Source: Capitella teleta
Lineage: Eukaryota > Annelida > Polychaeta > Capitellidae
Reading direction: 5' to 3'
DNA: 64,000 nucleotides
Assembly: GCA_000328365.1 (NCBI GenBank)
Contig: KB309217.1
Coordinates: 24,534-88,533 of the forward strand
Both the position numbers and the translations under genes were made by a program. Every line of letters starts with the position of its first letter. Within the stretch, counting starts at the first letter, position 1. Shown here piece after piece: positions 11,997 through 26,400 of this stretch. The notes beneath the pieces are model-generated. The model did no database searches. It saw nothing but the letters and a program-made list of their open reading frames with translations, and was not told the origin of the DNA.

Positions 11997-14900
11997 ATGG
12001 CGACTACGTTTCAGTGCAGGGTTCAATATCTCGATGATACTGATCCTTTTAACAGTACAAACTTTCCGGAACCCACGCGACCTCCCACATACACGTTTCT
12101 GACCAATGTTTCGCTGTTGAATCAGATTGCTGGAGTGAAACGATTGATAAAAGCTCCTCACAAAGTAAGTGACACCTTCAAAACTGTGAAACCTGTCTGC
12201 AGGTCTGAGCCGAAATGTTCATAATGCATTAGACCGACTGTCGAGACACCGCTGGCTAAAGCACTGACTGTTGCATTGCATACTGCTGCAGACAGTCTCC
12301 TTCTACTATCCTAGCTGTTTGTATTTGATGGACCATTCGTAAACAAAAGGCCATCTTAAGATTGCAGTGTCTGGAAACTCAGAATTTAGAGTATAAATCT
12401 GAAATCAGTATAATGAGTATTCATGTATTGGTATCACTGAGTGACTGACTCAGTGTCAGTGAGTATCAGTTATCGAGCTAATCAAAAGTTATTGTTACAG
12501 TATGTAGCTAAACCTTGGACTCTAGGTAGAGGGTAAATATTGGAATTTTACCCCCAAAAAATGCATGCAAAGAATGTGCACTGGTGTTCATGATCGAAGC
12601 AGTGATTGACATGTTGAGGGTCCTGTTGAAATGACTGGCACAAATTGAAATTTAAGTTGACTGGAACAGACCATCGATACCTTTAACCTGGTCCATAGTT
12701 GAATGGTAATACTGAATGATTTTTGACATCTTATCTATCACAGCTGACAGGAGCAGTGAGTACTAGACACACTCACTGTCCTGGACAGTGCTGTCACTCA
12801 GTGACTGCACAAGTCAGTTCTCGGTTCCTCAGCAGTTTTAGCCTTAGTGAGTTGATTTGTGCACAGAATTAATAGAACCTTCCCTAAGCTGTCTAATCAC
12901 CAAGTCACAAACTTACTTAGGCATTATCTAAGTCACTGGTTCACTGCTATTAAGGTACTGAGTTATACAGCGTGCTCTGATTGGCCTAAGCACAAATGTG
13001 ACCTTGTTATGGCTACTCAACACTTGGCGATATTTGTCTAAATTTAACCAGGATGCGAATCATGCTTAATTTTGACGGATGTCCACCTTGACATGCAAGA
13101 TCAGTCAGCCTGCATTCAGGAGTTATCATTACATTACATGCCATGTGAATTCATAGGAATAATTTTAATCACAGGCTCAGCTCTTAGCATGGTAATAGGG
13201 TTAAATTGCATGTGTTGGTCGTCATTACAATGGGGGCAGCTATGGAATAATGTGCGTAATGAGGACAAAGTAGTCAGCCATTAAGACAGTGTGCTTTGCA
13301 CTCAGACAAGAACATTGTCATTGGACTTGAGCTGGGGTACATTCAAGGCTAGACACTCCGTTGTCCCTGCATAAAGCATTTAATTTATTTATATATTCAT
13401 CTGAATCAACAGTCGACAGTGAGTAGGAAGTGTGATGGCACTCATTGATTGGTTGTAATATTAGTTAATATTTGTTATCAACTGATAATAAATATATATA
13501 GTTTCTGTTACTGCAGCCAGTCTTGAGGAATGTTTTTTGATGATTTGAGCCATCAGGCCCGGAGTGAGTCGCAAGTCTGTACGTTGCTGATTTTTGGGGA
13601 AACTTTGATTAGATGCAAAAGGAAACATTTTCATAGCTTGAAAATATTGAGAAATTTTGTTAGAAAAATAATGCAGGGATCATGACGGTTGTGAAGAATA
13701 GAACATTGTGTCATGCACTTGTTTTTCTGTATCTAATATTGAAGGCAAAACTTCCATTGATTTCATATGCTGCAATGTTTAACACTGAATAGTGGTGGAA
13801 TGTTGGTGTTTGACATGATTACATTTTGAGCTGACTAATTACAGGAAAGAAATGACTCAAATGAGATAAAGAGAACGCCTCACATCGAAGCAGAGATATA
13901 GCACATCCTATTGATATCAGATCAGCATTAGAACAGCACAGACAAGGGCCCTTGTGCAGTCTAGATATGCATAATAATATTAATAACCGGGTCAAGTAAT
14001 TCAAGTTATACTCGTGAGTACACATCACGCTGACACAGCGAGAGAATATTATAAGTATTTATGTTATCCAGGGTTTCTTAATTATTAATATCAATCATAT
14101 TAAATTAATTAATTAAATCATATCATTAATCATTAATATCAAGTAACTTGAATTTTCTTTTAAGAGTTTTACGTGTATAAGAATCGTATGGTTGATATAG
14201 ATGACTATAATCAGCTAGGCTATATAGCTCCTATTGCTCACAGTGGATGCCTGAGGGTCATTAGTGCAATTTATTGGTGACAGTTTGGGCCAATTAGTGA
14301 ACTAATTTTACCTAATTACACTTAGATTGTTGCTTCACAAGATGTTGTACAAGCAATAACTAGTACAAGCGTCCTCCACATTCTCCGTATTCTAATTGGA
14401 GCTTTATCTTTGACATGAATTTGTTTAAGCTTCTGAGTACTTGTTACACAATGGGTTTAAACTCTTGGCTGATTTCCAAAATATTACACAAAGTGTAACA
14501 CCTTGTAGGTCTTTTATTGTTTATTTTGATATTATGGTCAATAGCCGAACATGTGTACGTATTCTACGCTGATCAATCAGGGTCGATTGGTGAAATTATT
14601 GCCATGCTTCATTTCAGGTATTTTTAACCTTGACTTGAAGTTGGCTTTTCAGTACTCTCTGATGGGTACCATTGTGTGTCTAAGAAGTACTCAGTCAGTA
14701 CTCTATGCTCATAAATTCATCAAGATTCAAGTTGCATGGCACATTGATTATTCTGTGAATTTTTGTATTTTAACCTAAAGATTGGCACTATTTCAAACAT
14801 TCAAATTAATGCAGGAAAATCTTGTCTCAAAGTTCACTGTCATTATAGTGTCATACCTTGCATGGTACAAGTTATTTATTTCTCTTTTCAGCTTGAGGAT

Positions 14901-17454
14901 TGTGCCTTGCAACTGTACAAACATTCGGGAGCCCAAGGCGATTATGGAACATACCTGGATCTGGAAACCACCCTGGAGGAACAGTCGGACGAAATTGAAG
15001 GCTTTGCTGACTCGTAAGTTCTTTGATTAATTACACGCAAATGGAGCTGCAGAGTTAAGTCCAGTAGGTAAATTTTGATAGCAGAGAGGAATATACTACT
15101 GGTATTATAATTCTGTATTTGAAGACTTTATTCAGAGCACTGTTTAGCATAATTATTGTGAGTTTATCTTGTTTATTAGGGCGGTGTGGATGTCGTTAAA
15201 TTATCCATTTTGCGTTCATGAATCATACAGAAAGCCAACTATAAAAGATTAACTATTAGTGACTAGTCTCCCGGTATCCTTGGATGAACTGTATTTGAAG
15301 GTCTTAAGTTGGTTAATTTTCTTGCAGTGAATATCTCAAGTCCCATTTCATAGATAGAGAGAGCTTTGCATGAGCAACGCAGTTATATGCAGTTGGCTCT
15401 AAGGTGTTTTTCCCTAGTGTGGCACTTGTTATCAAGGCAAATTTATCTTGAATCGGGTGATTAATCGTTGTGTTTTGCTGTGCTTCACTGTCAGCAGGGC
15501 ATTTAATCTGTTGTCGTATCTCCTCCAACTTTTTCCTCTTTTTCCCCTCTGTATTTATTGCTTCCATTCTTTTGTACTTGAAATGTCGTGGCCATTGCTT
15601 CCTCCCTCTCTTGAGAGTTATTTAATATTATGATGTATAAATGGGAGGAGGCCGTATTTATGTCGTTTGAGGCTTTAATTTCATTACTTTCGTCGCTGTT
15701 TTCTCACTGGATGTATATCTATCGAGTTATGTAAGCAGTTTCAGAATCGGCGGAAGCAATTCTATAAGCAAATTCAGATAACTCTCAAATAGCATTTGAA
15801 ATTAATGTGGTTTAGATCAGATTGTGAGGAAAATAAACAATGGAAGAACATTTCATGCTGTGAATATTATTTTATTTGTGTTTATTTTTTACAAATTTAT
15901 AATTTTCTTGGTTATTTTCAGGAAGAAGAATGCATTTATTCTTCGCACCCAGCTGTCTGTTCGAGTACACGCCTGCATAGGTGAGTGCACTGCGTCAATG
16001 TTATTTTTATTTATTCAAATTAGTATTTTTTCCATTCCCACATCATTCTAAATTCTGTATTTACCCTAAACCAACCAGAGTATTAGTCACACAGGTTATG
16101 TAATCATGATTTAATATATGAACCAAACCCTCGATTTAAGTCGATTATGAAATTCTTAATCAGTATTTTTCTCAACTTACTTAACTTATTACTTTTTTAC
16201 CTAACTTAACTTAACTTAACTTAACTGAACTTATTACTTTTTGACCTAAGACAGGAATCAAGATCTTTTTGACAGCTTATTAATTAGTTTTGTATATTTG
16301 GGTCATATTTAATATTATTTATACATGATATTTTGTATTTTCCAGTATCTAGTTCAGAAATTTATCTATTCAGGCTTTTTAATCAGTTAGCAATGATTTC
16401 ATTCATAATGGACTCTTTTGACACTGAGAGCAAAAACAGAAATTACCTGTGATGAACATAAAATATATGCACATCTGTTTATTAAGCCGAAGAGGAAAGT
16501 TTTGTTCATTGTAAACATGAAGCCAGGTGTCCGGGCCAGATGTGCATGGTGTTAGGCTGAGTGAGAGAGATTTTTGCTCCTGAATCAGGCTTATTTTAGG
16601 CTGAAGCAACTCTTGCGGTGGTTGTATGTATGTTTGGCAGCCAATGATCAACTGATTTTACCCACCTTGCGTTGTTGTTTTTTTTTTTTTTTTTTTTTTC
16701 ACGGTTTCACATCAGAATCTGATCGTTAGCTCCAGGGTTGCAAAACTGGTGAATTTCATATACGGTAATTGAATCTGAGCGGAATTAATGTCGTAATGCC
16801 AGAGGGAAATAATCAAAGCAGTTTTGCCCTGAGAGTGCTCGCACAATTCATGGACCATTCTGAAGGTTATGTTCCAATGGGAAATGCTTCCTCTTGCCAA
16901 GACATCTCCTCAAGGTCAAAAGGTCAATCTCGTCGTAGATCGGGGTTTTGTACGCTAGCGTTGGATGGGATACCTCTGTGTGGTACTACAACAAACGTCA
17001 ATAATCGATGTGGATTTGTGACCTTTTGACCCGAGAGCCTATTGAAGCTGTGAATTCATTTGGTCGCAATGTCAGCATTGCGATGGGTTGGAAGAACGCT
17101 GCCAAGCATTCATGTCGATTCCTTCGCTCAGCTATACCATATTATTATGTTTGACCTTTGAGCATTCAATACAGGTATATAAATATGAACCTGGGCTCTG
17201 CGTATTGCATGACATACGGGGAGGGGGTGATTATAGAGATGAAGGGGGGCGTGGGGGGGGGTGGTTCTGATTGATCAATGGATCTCTCGGATTAGGTCCT
17301 TGAATCATGCAGTAACCGATGTCCTCATTTTGTGCTCACTCCGTCGGCTTCTGTTGGCTGATAATTTGTGTTATAATTAAATGTAATTGTTACAGGGGCA
17401 ATTTATGCACACGCTGCGCATCTGCTCGAGTAACTTTCAATAAGAAATCAATTT

Positions 17455-17487
<33 letters not shown>

Positions 17488-20400
17488 GATTAATGCTTGG
17501 CTCCTTTGGCCATAACAGACCTAGATTTTAATGACTCAATTTTTTGTGTGCACTATCTGGGCTGGCCTTTATAACGGCGCAATACCATTTATTCATGCAA
17601 CCCTCCCACAATTTCTATTCTCTGGACCATTGAATCCTTCAGGAAAAGGAAAAAAATATATAAATTCAAGCATTCGAGAACCACGTGTCTAACTTTGGCG
17701 CCTTTTTTTAAATTTTTGCACTCTTTGACCTAGAGCGGCGTTTCATTTGAACTTGTCAATGTTATTCTGTTATGCAATTGTGGTCATTTTTATGTGTACT
17801 TGATCTAAATCGAGGCTATTTTGTTTTCTCTATAGTGAGTAATGGCATCTCGTTGAGTAACTCGATACCAATAGCGTTTTTTTGTGGTGTTTCTGATCCT
17901 GCCGCAATGAGTCAGCGCATTTACATTTTGAAACCAGCACGCGTCAAGTGGACCGTCGTAAAATTCGCCGCACGAATTGACGCCCAACCAGGTCGGCTTA
18001 TACTTCGTAACTCGGTGTAAATATTGGCTGATAAATACGGAAAGCAATAAAAAGAGAGTTGTTTAGAAACTCTGGTCAGGGTTCACTATCTTTTATGGTG
18101 ATAGATGGTCCGCTATGTTGGTGGAATTGTGATTTTATTTGTACACAAATTTACATTATGGAGAAACGGAGATGCCAGCATAATGTTCCTGTGTTGACTT
18201 TGTTCAATTTGTTGGAGCATGTAGTTGATGTTATTTATTTGGTTAATGCCTGGTATGGCACTGTTACCGATAATATGATGTACCGGCATGTTGACTTACA
18301 CTAAGAACTGAGTGACCATTGAGTTCTTCTGTTTACGCAAATAAAATATTGAAACGATTGTCATTTAGTGTGGGTATTAGATACAAATTGGCTTTGAACT
18401 GGATTTAATATTGTTCCCCCTCCCCGCCCCAACTAATGAATTGAATGGTTATTGTAGTACTATATTTTTTAAACATATTCCGTTTCTGAATGTTGGCTCG
18501 AAAATCAAAATGATGATCAGGATGTATTAATAGAAGCCTGCTTTTGCCATTTCCAATTGCTTTTTTCTTCTCCAGAAAAGCTCCTCAACTCAACTGGTCG
18601 AGAACTGAGAAGAGCTCTGTTTTCCCTTAAACAGATCTTCCAGGTAAAATAGCCTAAATCTACTCTGCGTTTGTTAAGTAAAATCTCTTTTTATGTGCCG
18701 TCACGTATACTGCTGACAAACAAAGTATTTGTTTACTAGTTCCATCTCCTTTCTTTTGACTCAGTCATTTTGTCTCGTCTCATCTTCTATGAACTTCTTT
18801 GCATTCAGCTTCTCCAAACACTCATTTTCTGTCTGTTTGCTTTGCTGAATATCTGTCCATCGCATAGACTAGCTGAATAATAACCAATGGCTGGAACAAA
18901 AATTCAAGTTTTGGATTTTCACCATCAATTTGACACCATTATCTGACATGCTGTGAATACTGTCTTCCTTTTGATGATGTGATACTTGGCTGTGGTTGGA
19001 GTAAATACCTCCTGCTGAGATTTCTCCTTTGAAGAATTGTGTTAAGAGGATTCAATAATCTATTCACCAGCTTCATATTATATTCGTGCATTCGCAGTTT
19101 TCGGTGTGCAGTTCTTTGGAAACTTTTGAAAAAAATGTTTATTCAATATTCTCTGCTTGATTCTGGCCTCTGTCTTTCAGTGCAAAAAAAAAAAAATGTT
19201 TTGTTTTGACTCTAAATATAAATTGCTATTTTTAATTTCAGTTTTGGTTCAGTCGGGGATTGAATTGTTTTTTTTTTTTTTGCTTTCTTTTTCTTTTTGT
19301 GAATTTTTTTTTCTTCTCCTTTTTCAGGATGACAAAGATTTAGTTCATGAATTTGTCAACAACGATGGTTTAGAATGTCTCATCAAAGTGGGTTCAGAAG
19401 CAGATCAGAATTATCAGAATTACATTCTCAGAGGTCAGTCACCTCCAGTGTCAATTGGTTTTAGATTTTGTCAAATTCGGTGATTATTATCTGAAATCTA
19501 ATGCAAGTAATTATGATTTCTGTTCTATTGTGCCATTACATATCAATTGTAATTATTCAATGTTATCATTGATTATTTTCGTGTGACAGCCATGTTGCTG
19601 CAAAAACCCTTTAAATGCTTTCATGTTTTCATTCCATATCAATCACCGTGTATTTTTAACGGACTTTGTTCCTGGCTGCGTCTTTTGCACATTTTCCCCA
19701 GCATAATATTTCAGAGTATTCAATTATACTGTAATCTGATAACAGTATTGTATTAGTTTTTTTCTGTTTATCTATAAGGAGGAGTAGGAGGATTTTCTTA
19801 ATTCAAAATTTCCCACCTCATGATTTTCCACTTTTGTCCTGCATAGCTCTTGGCCAAGTGATGCTGTACGTCGATGGAATGAACGGCGTGATATCGCACA
19901 ATGAAACCATTCAATGGCTTTACTCATTAACTGCATCAAAGGTAATTTCATTAATCTCGCTCTGCATTTCCACTCAAAATTCAACCTCAGTTTCGTCTGG
20001 TGGTGAAAACCGCCCTGAAGCTGCTGCTTGTATTTGTGGAGTACACAGAGTGCAACACGCTGCTCCTCCTGCAAGCGGTCTACGCGGTCGATGGAACGAG
20101 GAAGCCGTTCAGCAACCTCATGGCCATCATGGACGAGAAGGAAGGGGGCGACACCGAGCTCCTCGTCTACGTCATGACGCTCATCAACAAAGCGCTGAAC
20201 GCCATTCCCGATCAGGATACTTTCTACGATGTCTCCGATTGCTTAGAGGAGCAGAACATGGAGAGCATAGTGCAGAGGCACCAGCTGCGAGGGGGCGTTG
20301 ACCCTGATCTGCAGCAGCAGCTGCAGATATACGAAGCAGTGCTCAGGTCGGAAGATGGAGACGATTTCGCTCAGCTTCCAGAACAAGCCGATAATATTAG

Positions 20401-23400
20401 GTTTGGGTTTTGTTGTCATGGTTACCGTGATTTTGATTTGATTTTGATTGTTTGAAGGAAAACTCCCCGCGTTAAGAGCGAGGAGGAAACGAGGAAGAGC
20501 CGTCGCCACTCACTCGGGCCAGACGGGCGCTCCTCATCAAGGACCCCACGAAGCGGCATGGCGTCACGGCTGCCCACGCATGCAGAAACACCCGAACAGG
20601 AAGCGAAAAGTCCGAACCGAAAAGCAAAAGAGGCGGAGGATCAGAAGCAACAGTCATCTTCTCGTGAGTCTTCTTTTGCATGAGCTCTGAACTAACATGC
20701 ATGTTTGCGTTTTAATTCTTGCATCTTTCTGCATGATTTTGTTTTTCTGTTTGTTTTGCCAGCCAAATTGAAACCCGTGAATCGAAGGCGGAGACGAGAA
20801 AGGCAGGAAAGGCAGAGGTCACTGATAGAGGAGCAGGAATCGTTCCGCAAAAGCATCAAGGAGGTGGAGGGAAACGGGCTTGCAAGTCCCTTCCCTGCTG
20901 CTCTCAAATCGCCCGAAATCACGCCAAAATCCACGCAAATCTACGATTCTAGACGACCGTCACAAGACCAGGAACCCCCGAAGGTCTCGCGTGTCCCGGA
21001 CACTCCAGATTCGCCGGAAAATATGCCGTCCTGTATCAAAGACACAGAGGCCCCGTCAAGCGAAGGCTTAGCTCCGTCAGACTTTTTGTTTGGGGCGGTT
21101 ACCATAGAAACTGAGCCAGCAGAGGAGGAAGAGGAGTCAGCTTTGTCCGGAGGCTCATCCCTCCTCAACCCATGTGATTTCTTCAGTGGGGAAGTAACGA
21201 TCGAGCGTTCTCCTTCGCCTCCCCCGTCTCCCATGAAGGACGTGAACCAGAACGTTTCCTTTGAGAACTCCGTCCCTTCACCCATCGCCATGTTTCCCGC
21301 TTTCTCCAGTGACGCGTGTCACAACAGTATTATGTCACAATTAGTGGACACTGAACTACGGAAAGAGGGCGATGACCTTTCGCTTGCCTCGACAGCTTCT
21401 ACCGCGTCCAGTGTTCACGAGCCGCTCGTTAAGCAAACCTCGTTAAGTGCTCTTAATGACTCGGACCACATTGGTGAGTTTGCATGCCTTCTGTCTCTCA
21501 TCAGTCTTTTATCTTCTGTTCTTAAGCGAGGTTAGAGACTTTATTTAATTCAAAAGGACCTGCGCTCAGACTGAGCAGCAGTTTAGGTATTTTTCACGTT
21601 TCTATTTTTTTTCCTTCCCTCTGCTTGTGTTGCTTCTTTACTCAAGTTCTGTGAACGCTTTGTATTTTTGTTTGAATCATCAACCAATGAATGATTCCGT
21701 GGTTCATTATTAAGAGTACTGATTTGTCGCATCCATCAATCAACCTCCCCTTTCGCTTTGGACCATTTTATCGAAATTTCCACTTAGCCATTACGCTGAT
21801 ATTTCGTACGTAGCGTGTTCACTTTGCTTCATTACTTGCAGATGATCGTCGTCAACGCAGACGAATTATCCGTGGGGAATCTGAACAGGCGGAACCGCTG
21901 CCCGAACTGAGGCATGTTGGCCGGCAGAGCAGGGAGCCTCCAAAGGACGCCCCTTCCTCAGAACTGGAGCAGCACTTGAATGCTCTGAACCGCAACAAGG
22001 CATCCGGCATCCTTCCTCCAGGCAACATCAGCAACAACAAACGCTGGATGCTCTACAAGATCTCTAAAAGTCAGAAGAGTGAAGAGGAAGCAGGGAGTGG
22101 TGAGGCTGTTCCTGGGAAGAGTCTCTCCAGCCGCATTGACAGCCTGCGGGAGAATGAGCAGGGGCCCAATGGGGCTGATCGTTCGCAGGAGTTGGGAGAG
22201 ATCCATGGCACCGTGCAGTCTGCCACCGACAAACTGAAAGCCATCCCTGAGAGTGACGCAGCCAATCAGAACAAAGAAGCCATCTCAGGGTCACTGTCTG
22301 GGCTCCTGAGCAAAGCAAAGGACGGGCTGAGTCAAAGCGGGCGCTCATACCAACGGCCAGCGTCACCCGTCAAAGAACCGGAGCCTCCGAAGAGTGAGAG
22401 CGATCTGCACTGGGAGCAGATTGAGAAATTCCTCAGCCGCCCACTCAAGATCAACGGATTGGATTTCACCGATCTCACAGATGCTGATGACATCAATTAC
22501 CTGGTGGCTCAGCTGGCAGCTCAGCGCTCACACACGACCAGCGGAATCCCCCCTCCTCCCTTTGGAGGAGCTCCCCCGCCTCCACCTCCACCCCCGGGAG
22601 GCATGCCTCCACCTCCTCCACCTCCACCCGGGGGTATACCTCCCCCGCCTCCGCCTGGTGGCATCCCCCCGCCCCCCGGGGGTGCGTTAGACTTGCACGG
22701 CAAGACCAAGCGTACAGTGCGCTTGCACTGGAAGGAAGGAAGAGATGAGTTCCACACTCCCTCAGGGAGAACCTCCGACACCATTTGGAAGAAAATTGTG
22801 CGCGAGATTGGATCTGTGCAGGTCGACTCCAACAAATTGGAACACCTATTTGAAACGAAGACCACAGAACTCAAAACCAAGGTTTGTTTCTAATTGAAAT
22901 CTGAAAACATAATTAATTGGTTCTGGGTTCCATTTTCATACCAACTTGTTTTTTTTGTTTCTAATTTTACTGGAAAAAAATTTGCATTTTGGAAAATAAT
23001 TTTATGTAAAGTGTTTGTTTTTTAACTCTTTTTTTTTTTTTTGGGTGGATTTTCTGCTTGTTGTTTTGTTTGTTTATAACTCAGCTTCTTTGTTTCCCTT
23101 TTTTTTCTGTTGCTACGCATGTTTTGTGTGATGGCATGACCTTGAACCTACTCAGGAGATCACGGTGAGTCTCGCTCTGACCTTTCTTGACCTCAGTGCT
23201 CGGGTTTTTCGGATTAATCTTCTCAGAAATACTCATTACAATCCGAGACCTCGTTTATCAGACATTATGTAATTTGGCCGAAACCACGAAAACGAAAAAA
23301 TGTCGATGAACCTGGTCTCGAGAGTGTGTGCCTATTGACTCATCAGTTTGGTGTTTTTATTTTAACTAAAATTAATTTAACAAAACTAACTATTTCTTGC

Positions 23401-26400
23401 CTTAATTCATTCGCATACGAAATTAATTTTCTTTCTTTTTTTCTTTTTCTTTTTTTCTTCTCACTTTTATTTTCAGACCCAGGTAAAAACTAAATTCATT
23501 GTAGAATAATTATACGTGTAACCATGGTTACCACGGTGGAGTATTATTGGTGTTGGGTGTTGTGAAGGGTGGAATAGCTTCTCTCTTTTATCTCTCTCTT
23601 CCTCTTCTCTTTCCTGTCCTAATTTCACTCTTTCAATGCATGTCACACACTTTTTAATCTTTTTTTCCTTCCCACCTGACTAGTTCCTCTTGTATTTTCT
23701 TCCCTTTTAACATCTTATTTGATGATTTTTTTTTTTTTTATCTTTTTTTTTTTACCCCATCTCATTTTCACAATCTCCTGTATATCATTTCTTATTTTGT
23801 TAAGTAATTGAATCCATATTTTTATTTATTTACCCATCATGTACATACAACCTGCCTTCAATTCTCCGCCCCCTCCCTCGATTTCTCCATTTTTAGTTAA
23901 CCTTCTTCTGTTGTGCCGTAGTTGTTGTGGGGATTTTAGTTAAGCTAGCACCTGGCCTCTCCTCTTATGCTTAAACTTGGTTATCTGAATTCGAAAATCA
24001 ATTCCTTTTCAATTTAATATTCACGTTGACCTTGATTACATCTATATCAGATTAGGTGGTGAAAACCTTTTTGGTGTAAAATATAATCATAAAGAGAGTG
24101 ATGTATCCGCTTGGGTTAGATTCGTGAGATATTGTGCTGAATGTCTACTTGGTTCTGTTTCCATGGCCACTGAGTTTCAATTAGCATCTAAGGAATTCAC
24201 TTGCTGTTCTCTAATCTTGCGGTTGCGTTGGTTTATCGCAGAAGCAAGAAGGAGCCAAGAAGGAGATCACCGTGCTTGACGCAAAGCGATCAAACACCAT
24301 CAACATCGGACTCACAGTGCTGCCCCCTGCCAGGACCATCAAGATGGCTATCCTGAAAATGGACAGCTCTATCATGAACAGAGAAGGAATCGAGGTAACT
24401 CTGCCGTCAAGTCTCAATCTATCTCAACTTAATTCCCGTTTTGCAGAAAATCCTCAGCACGATGATTCCGTCGGAAGAAGAGAAGACCCGCATCCTGGAG
24501 GCGCAGATGTCCAATCCTGACACTCCCCTCGGCACCGCTGAGCAGTTCCTGCTCACGCTCAGTTCCATCAGTGAGCTACGCGCTCGCTTGTCCTTGTGGG
24601 CGTTCAAACTGGACTACGACGGTCTTGAAGCGGTCAGTACTCGTGAGAGATTTGAGTCAGCTTGACGCCGTTTGTTTTGCAGGAAGTGGCTGAGCCACTG
24701 AGCGATCTGAAGCAAGGGATGGAGGACTTACGGCGCAACCGCACGTTCAAGTACATCCTGGCCATGCTGCTGTCGGTCGGCAACTTCCTCAATGCCTCCG
24801 GAGCCAAAGCGTTTGCGATCGACTACTTGGCAAAAGTGCCTGAAGTGAAGGACACAGTGCACAAGCATTCGCTGCTGCATCATCTGTGCAACTTTGTCCT
24901 GGAGAAGTTCCCTGATGCCAGTGATCTGTACTCGGAGATTGGGCCAATCAACCGCTGCGCTAAGGTTGAGTGGGATGAATTGGCGGACAAGCTCACGCGG
25001 ATGGAGAATGAATGCAAGGCATCATGGGATTGCCTCCGGGATATTGCCAAACATGATAGTAGCACACAGTTTAAAACTAAGTGAGTTCTAAACTTTGCAA
25101 TTGTTTTTCATTTGTTTTTGTTTGTTGTTTTTTTTTCTTCAGACTTTCAGATTTCCTCTCTGACGTAGCTGAGCGGATTATCGTATTGAAGATTGTTTAC
25201 AAGCGTGTGCTGAATCGCTTCCACAAATTCCTCCTCTTCCTCGGTTACCCCCCCACCGCTGCCTCAGACGTCAAGATCCAAATCTTCTGCAAAGTGCTCA
25301 GCGAATTCTCGTTGGAGTTCAGAACCGCCCGTGAAAAAGTCATTCAACAGAGGGAGAAGAAGGCGAATCAGAAGGAACGCAAGAAGACCCGGGGAAAAAT
25401 GATTCTGGAGGTAGTCACTAGTGTTTGTTTTTAATCCATTCACTCATCCCATCTGATCTTAGACTGAAAAGTTTACTAGACCAGCACGCATTGAAGAACA
25501 ACGCGAGGACGATTTGCACAAAGTCCTGCACAATGGCTACACGACCGAGGAGGAGAAATCGTCTTCCCTACTGCTTCCGGGGGCTAAAACCCGCAAGCGG
25601 TACTCCCTTGGTGAGTGAACGTGCGCTTGGGTGCTGTGTCGCACTGATGTTTCCCTCACGCAGATCAAGGGCGTCCTAAGGTGTCGGGCGATCGCTCCCT
25701 TGTGCCTCCCTCCCGATCCAAAGCCGGTCACGCCGGATCCGAGTCGGAAAGCATGTACGACACGGCAGACGATGAAATCCTGGATGCTGTTCTAAAGACG
25801 GCCTCAATGCCAAGCAGTAGGCAACAGCCACGAGAAAGGAGGAGGGCGCGAAATAAGGAACGCAAATCATGTACGTCTCCTCTGTAAAGACTGTTCCACA
25901 TTCTGTGTTTTCAGCTGCTTCACGGAGACAGTCAGATCTTATATATTTTATACCTCGGTGGTGCGTATCGCATCAATGAGGTCTGATTGGTTTCGCTGCT
26001 TGTAGATATATTTAAATGTTTATTAATTAATGATTAATTCTTTGCTCAAACGTAGGGAGATCTCAGCGCGAACTGGTTTAAATCCCAGAATCAGGTAACA
26101 TGCGTTCCCCCCCCCCCAGTCTATGTTGTGCCTTCCTCCACGTGTGAATCAAGAGATTTGTTCTCTTTCAGCGTCTTCGTTGGGGAATTCTCGTAGCGCA
26201 AGTGTTGCCTGAAACACTTGGTATGAAGCATCCGCATGTGTTGATTAACTGTCGGAAAATGCGACTAACTTTCTCGTTTTGTTGAGAAATTTTGGTTTTT
26301 ATAATTTGTATATTTTTTATTTTGAAATTTCAGCAGCTGTTTTGATATCTCCCTAAACATATATCAGTATTTTGTTCACTTGTGACTTTGAAAAATTGTT

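Noticed and set aside
9136-11999. Ser-rich gene as the 5' part of FHOD
   Set aside because: The phases do not match, FHOD has its own strong start codon aligned with human FHOD1, and a polyA signal follows the Ser-rich gene.
16769-17029. 86-codon frame inside FHOD intron 3
   Set aside because: No splice signals in a matching phase and no recognisable similarity.
22521-22880. Gly-rich minus-strand frame
   Set aside because: It is the antisense shadow of the FHOD proline-rich FH1 region.
26050-26100. Extra FHOD exon between exons 16 and 17 (GTAG...CAG|GTAACA)
   Set aside because: In the required phase it contains a stop codon.
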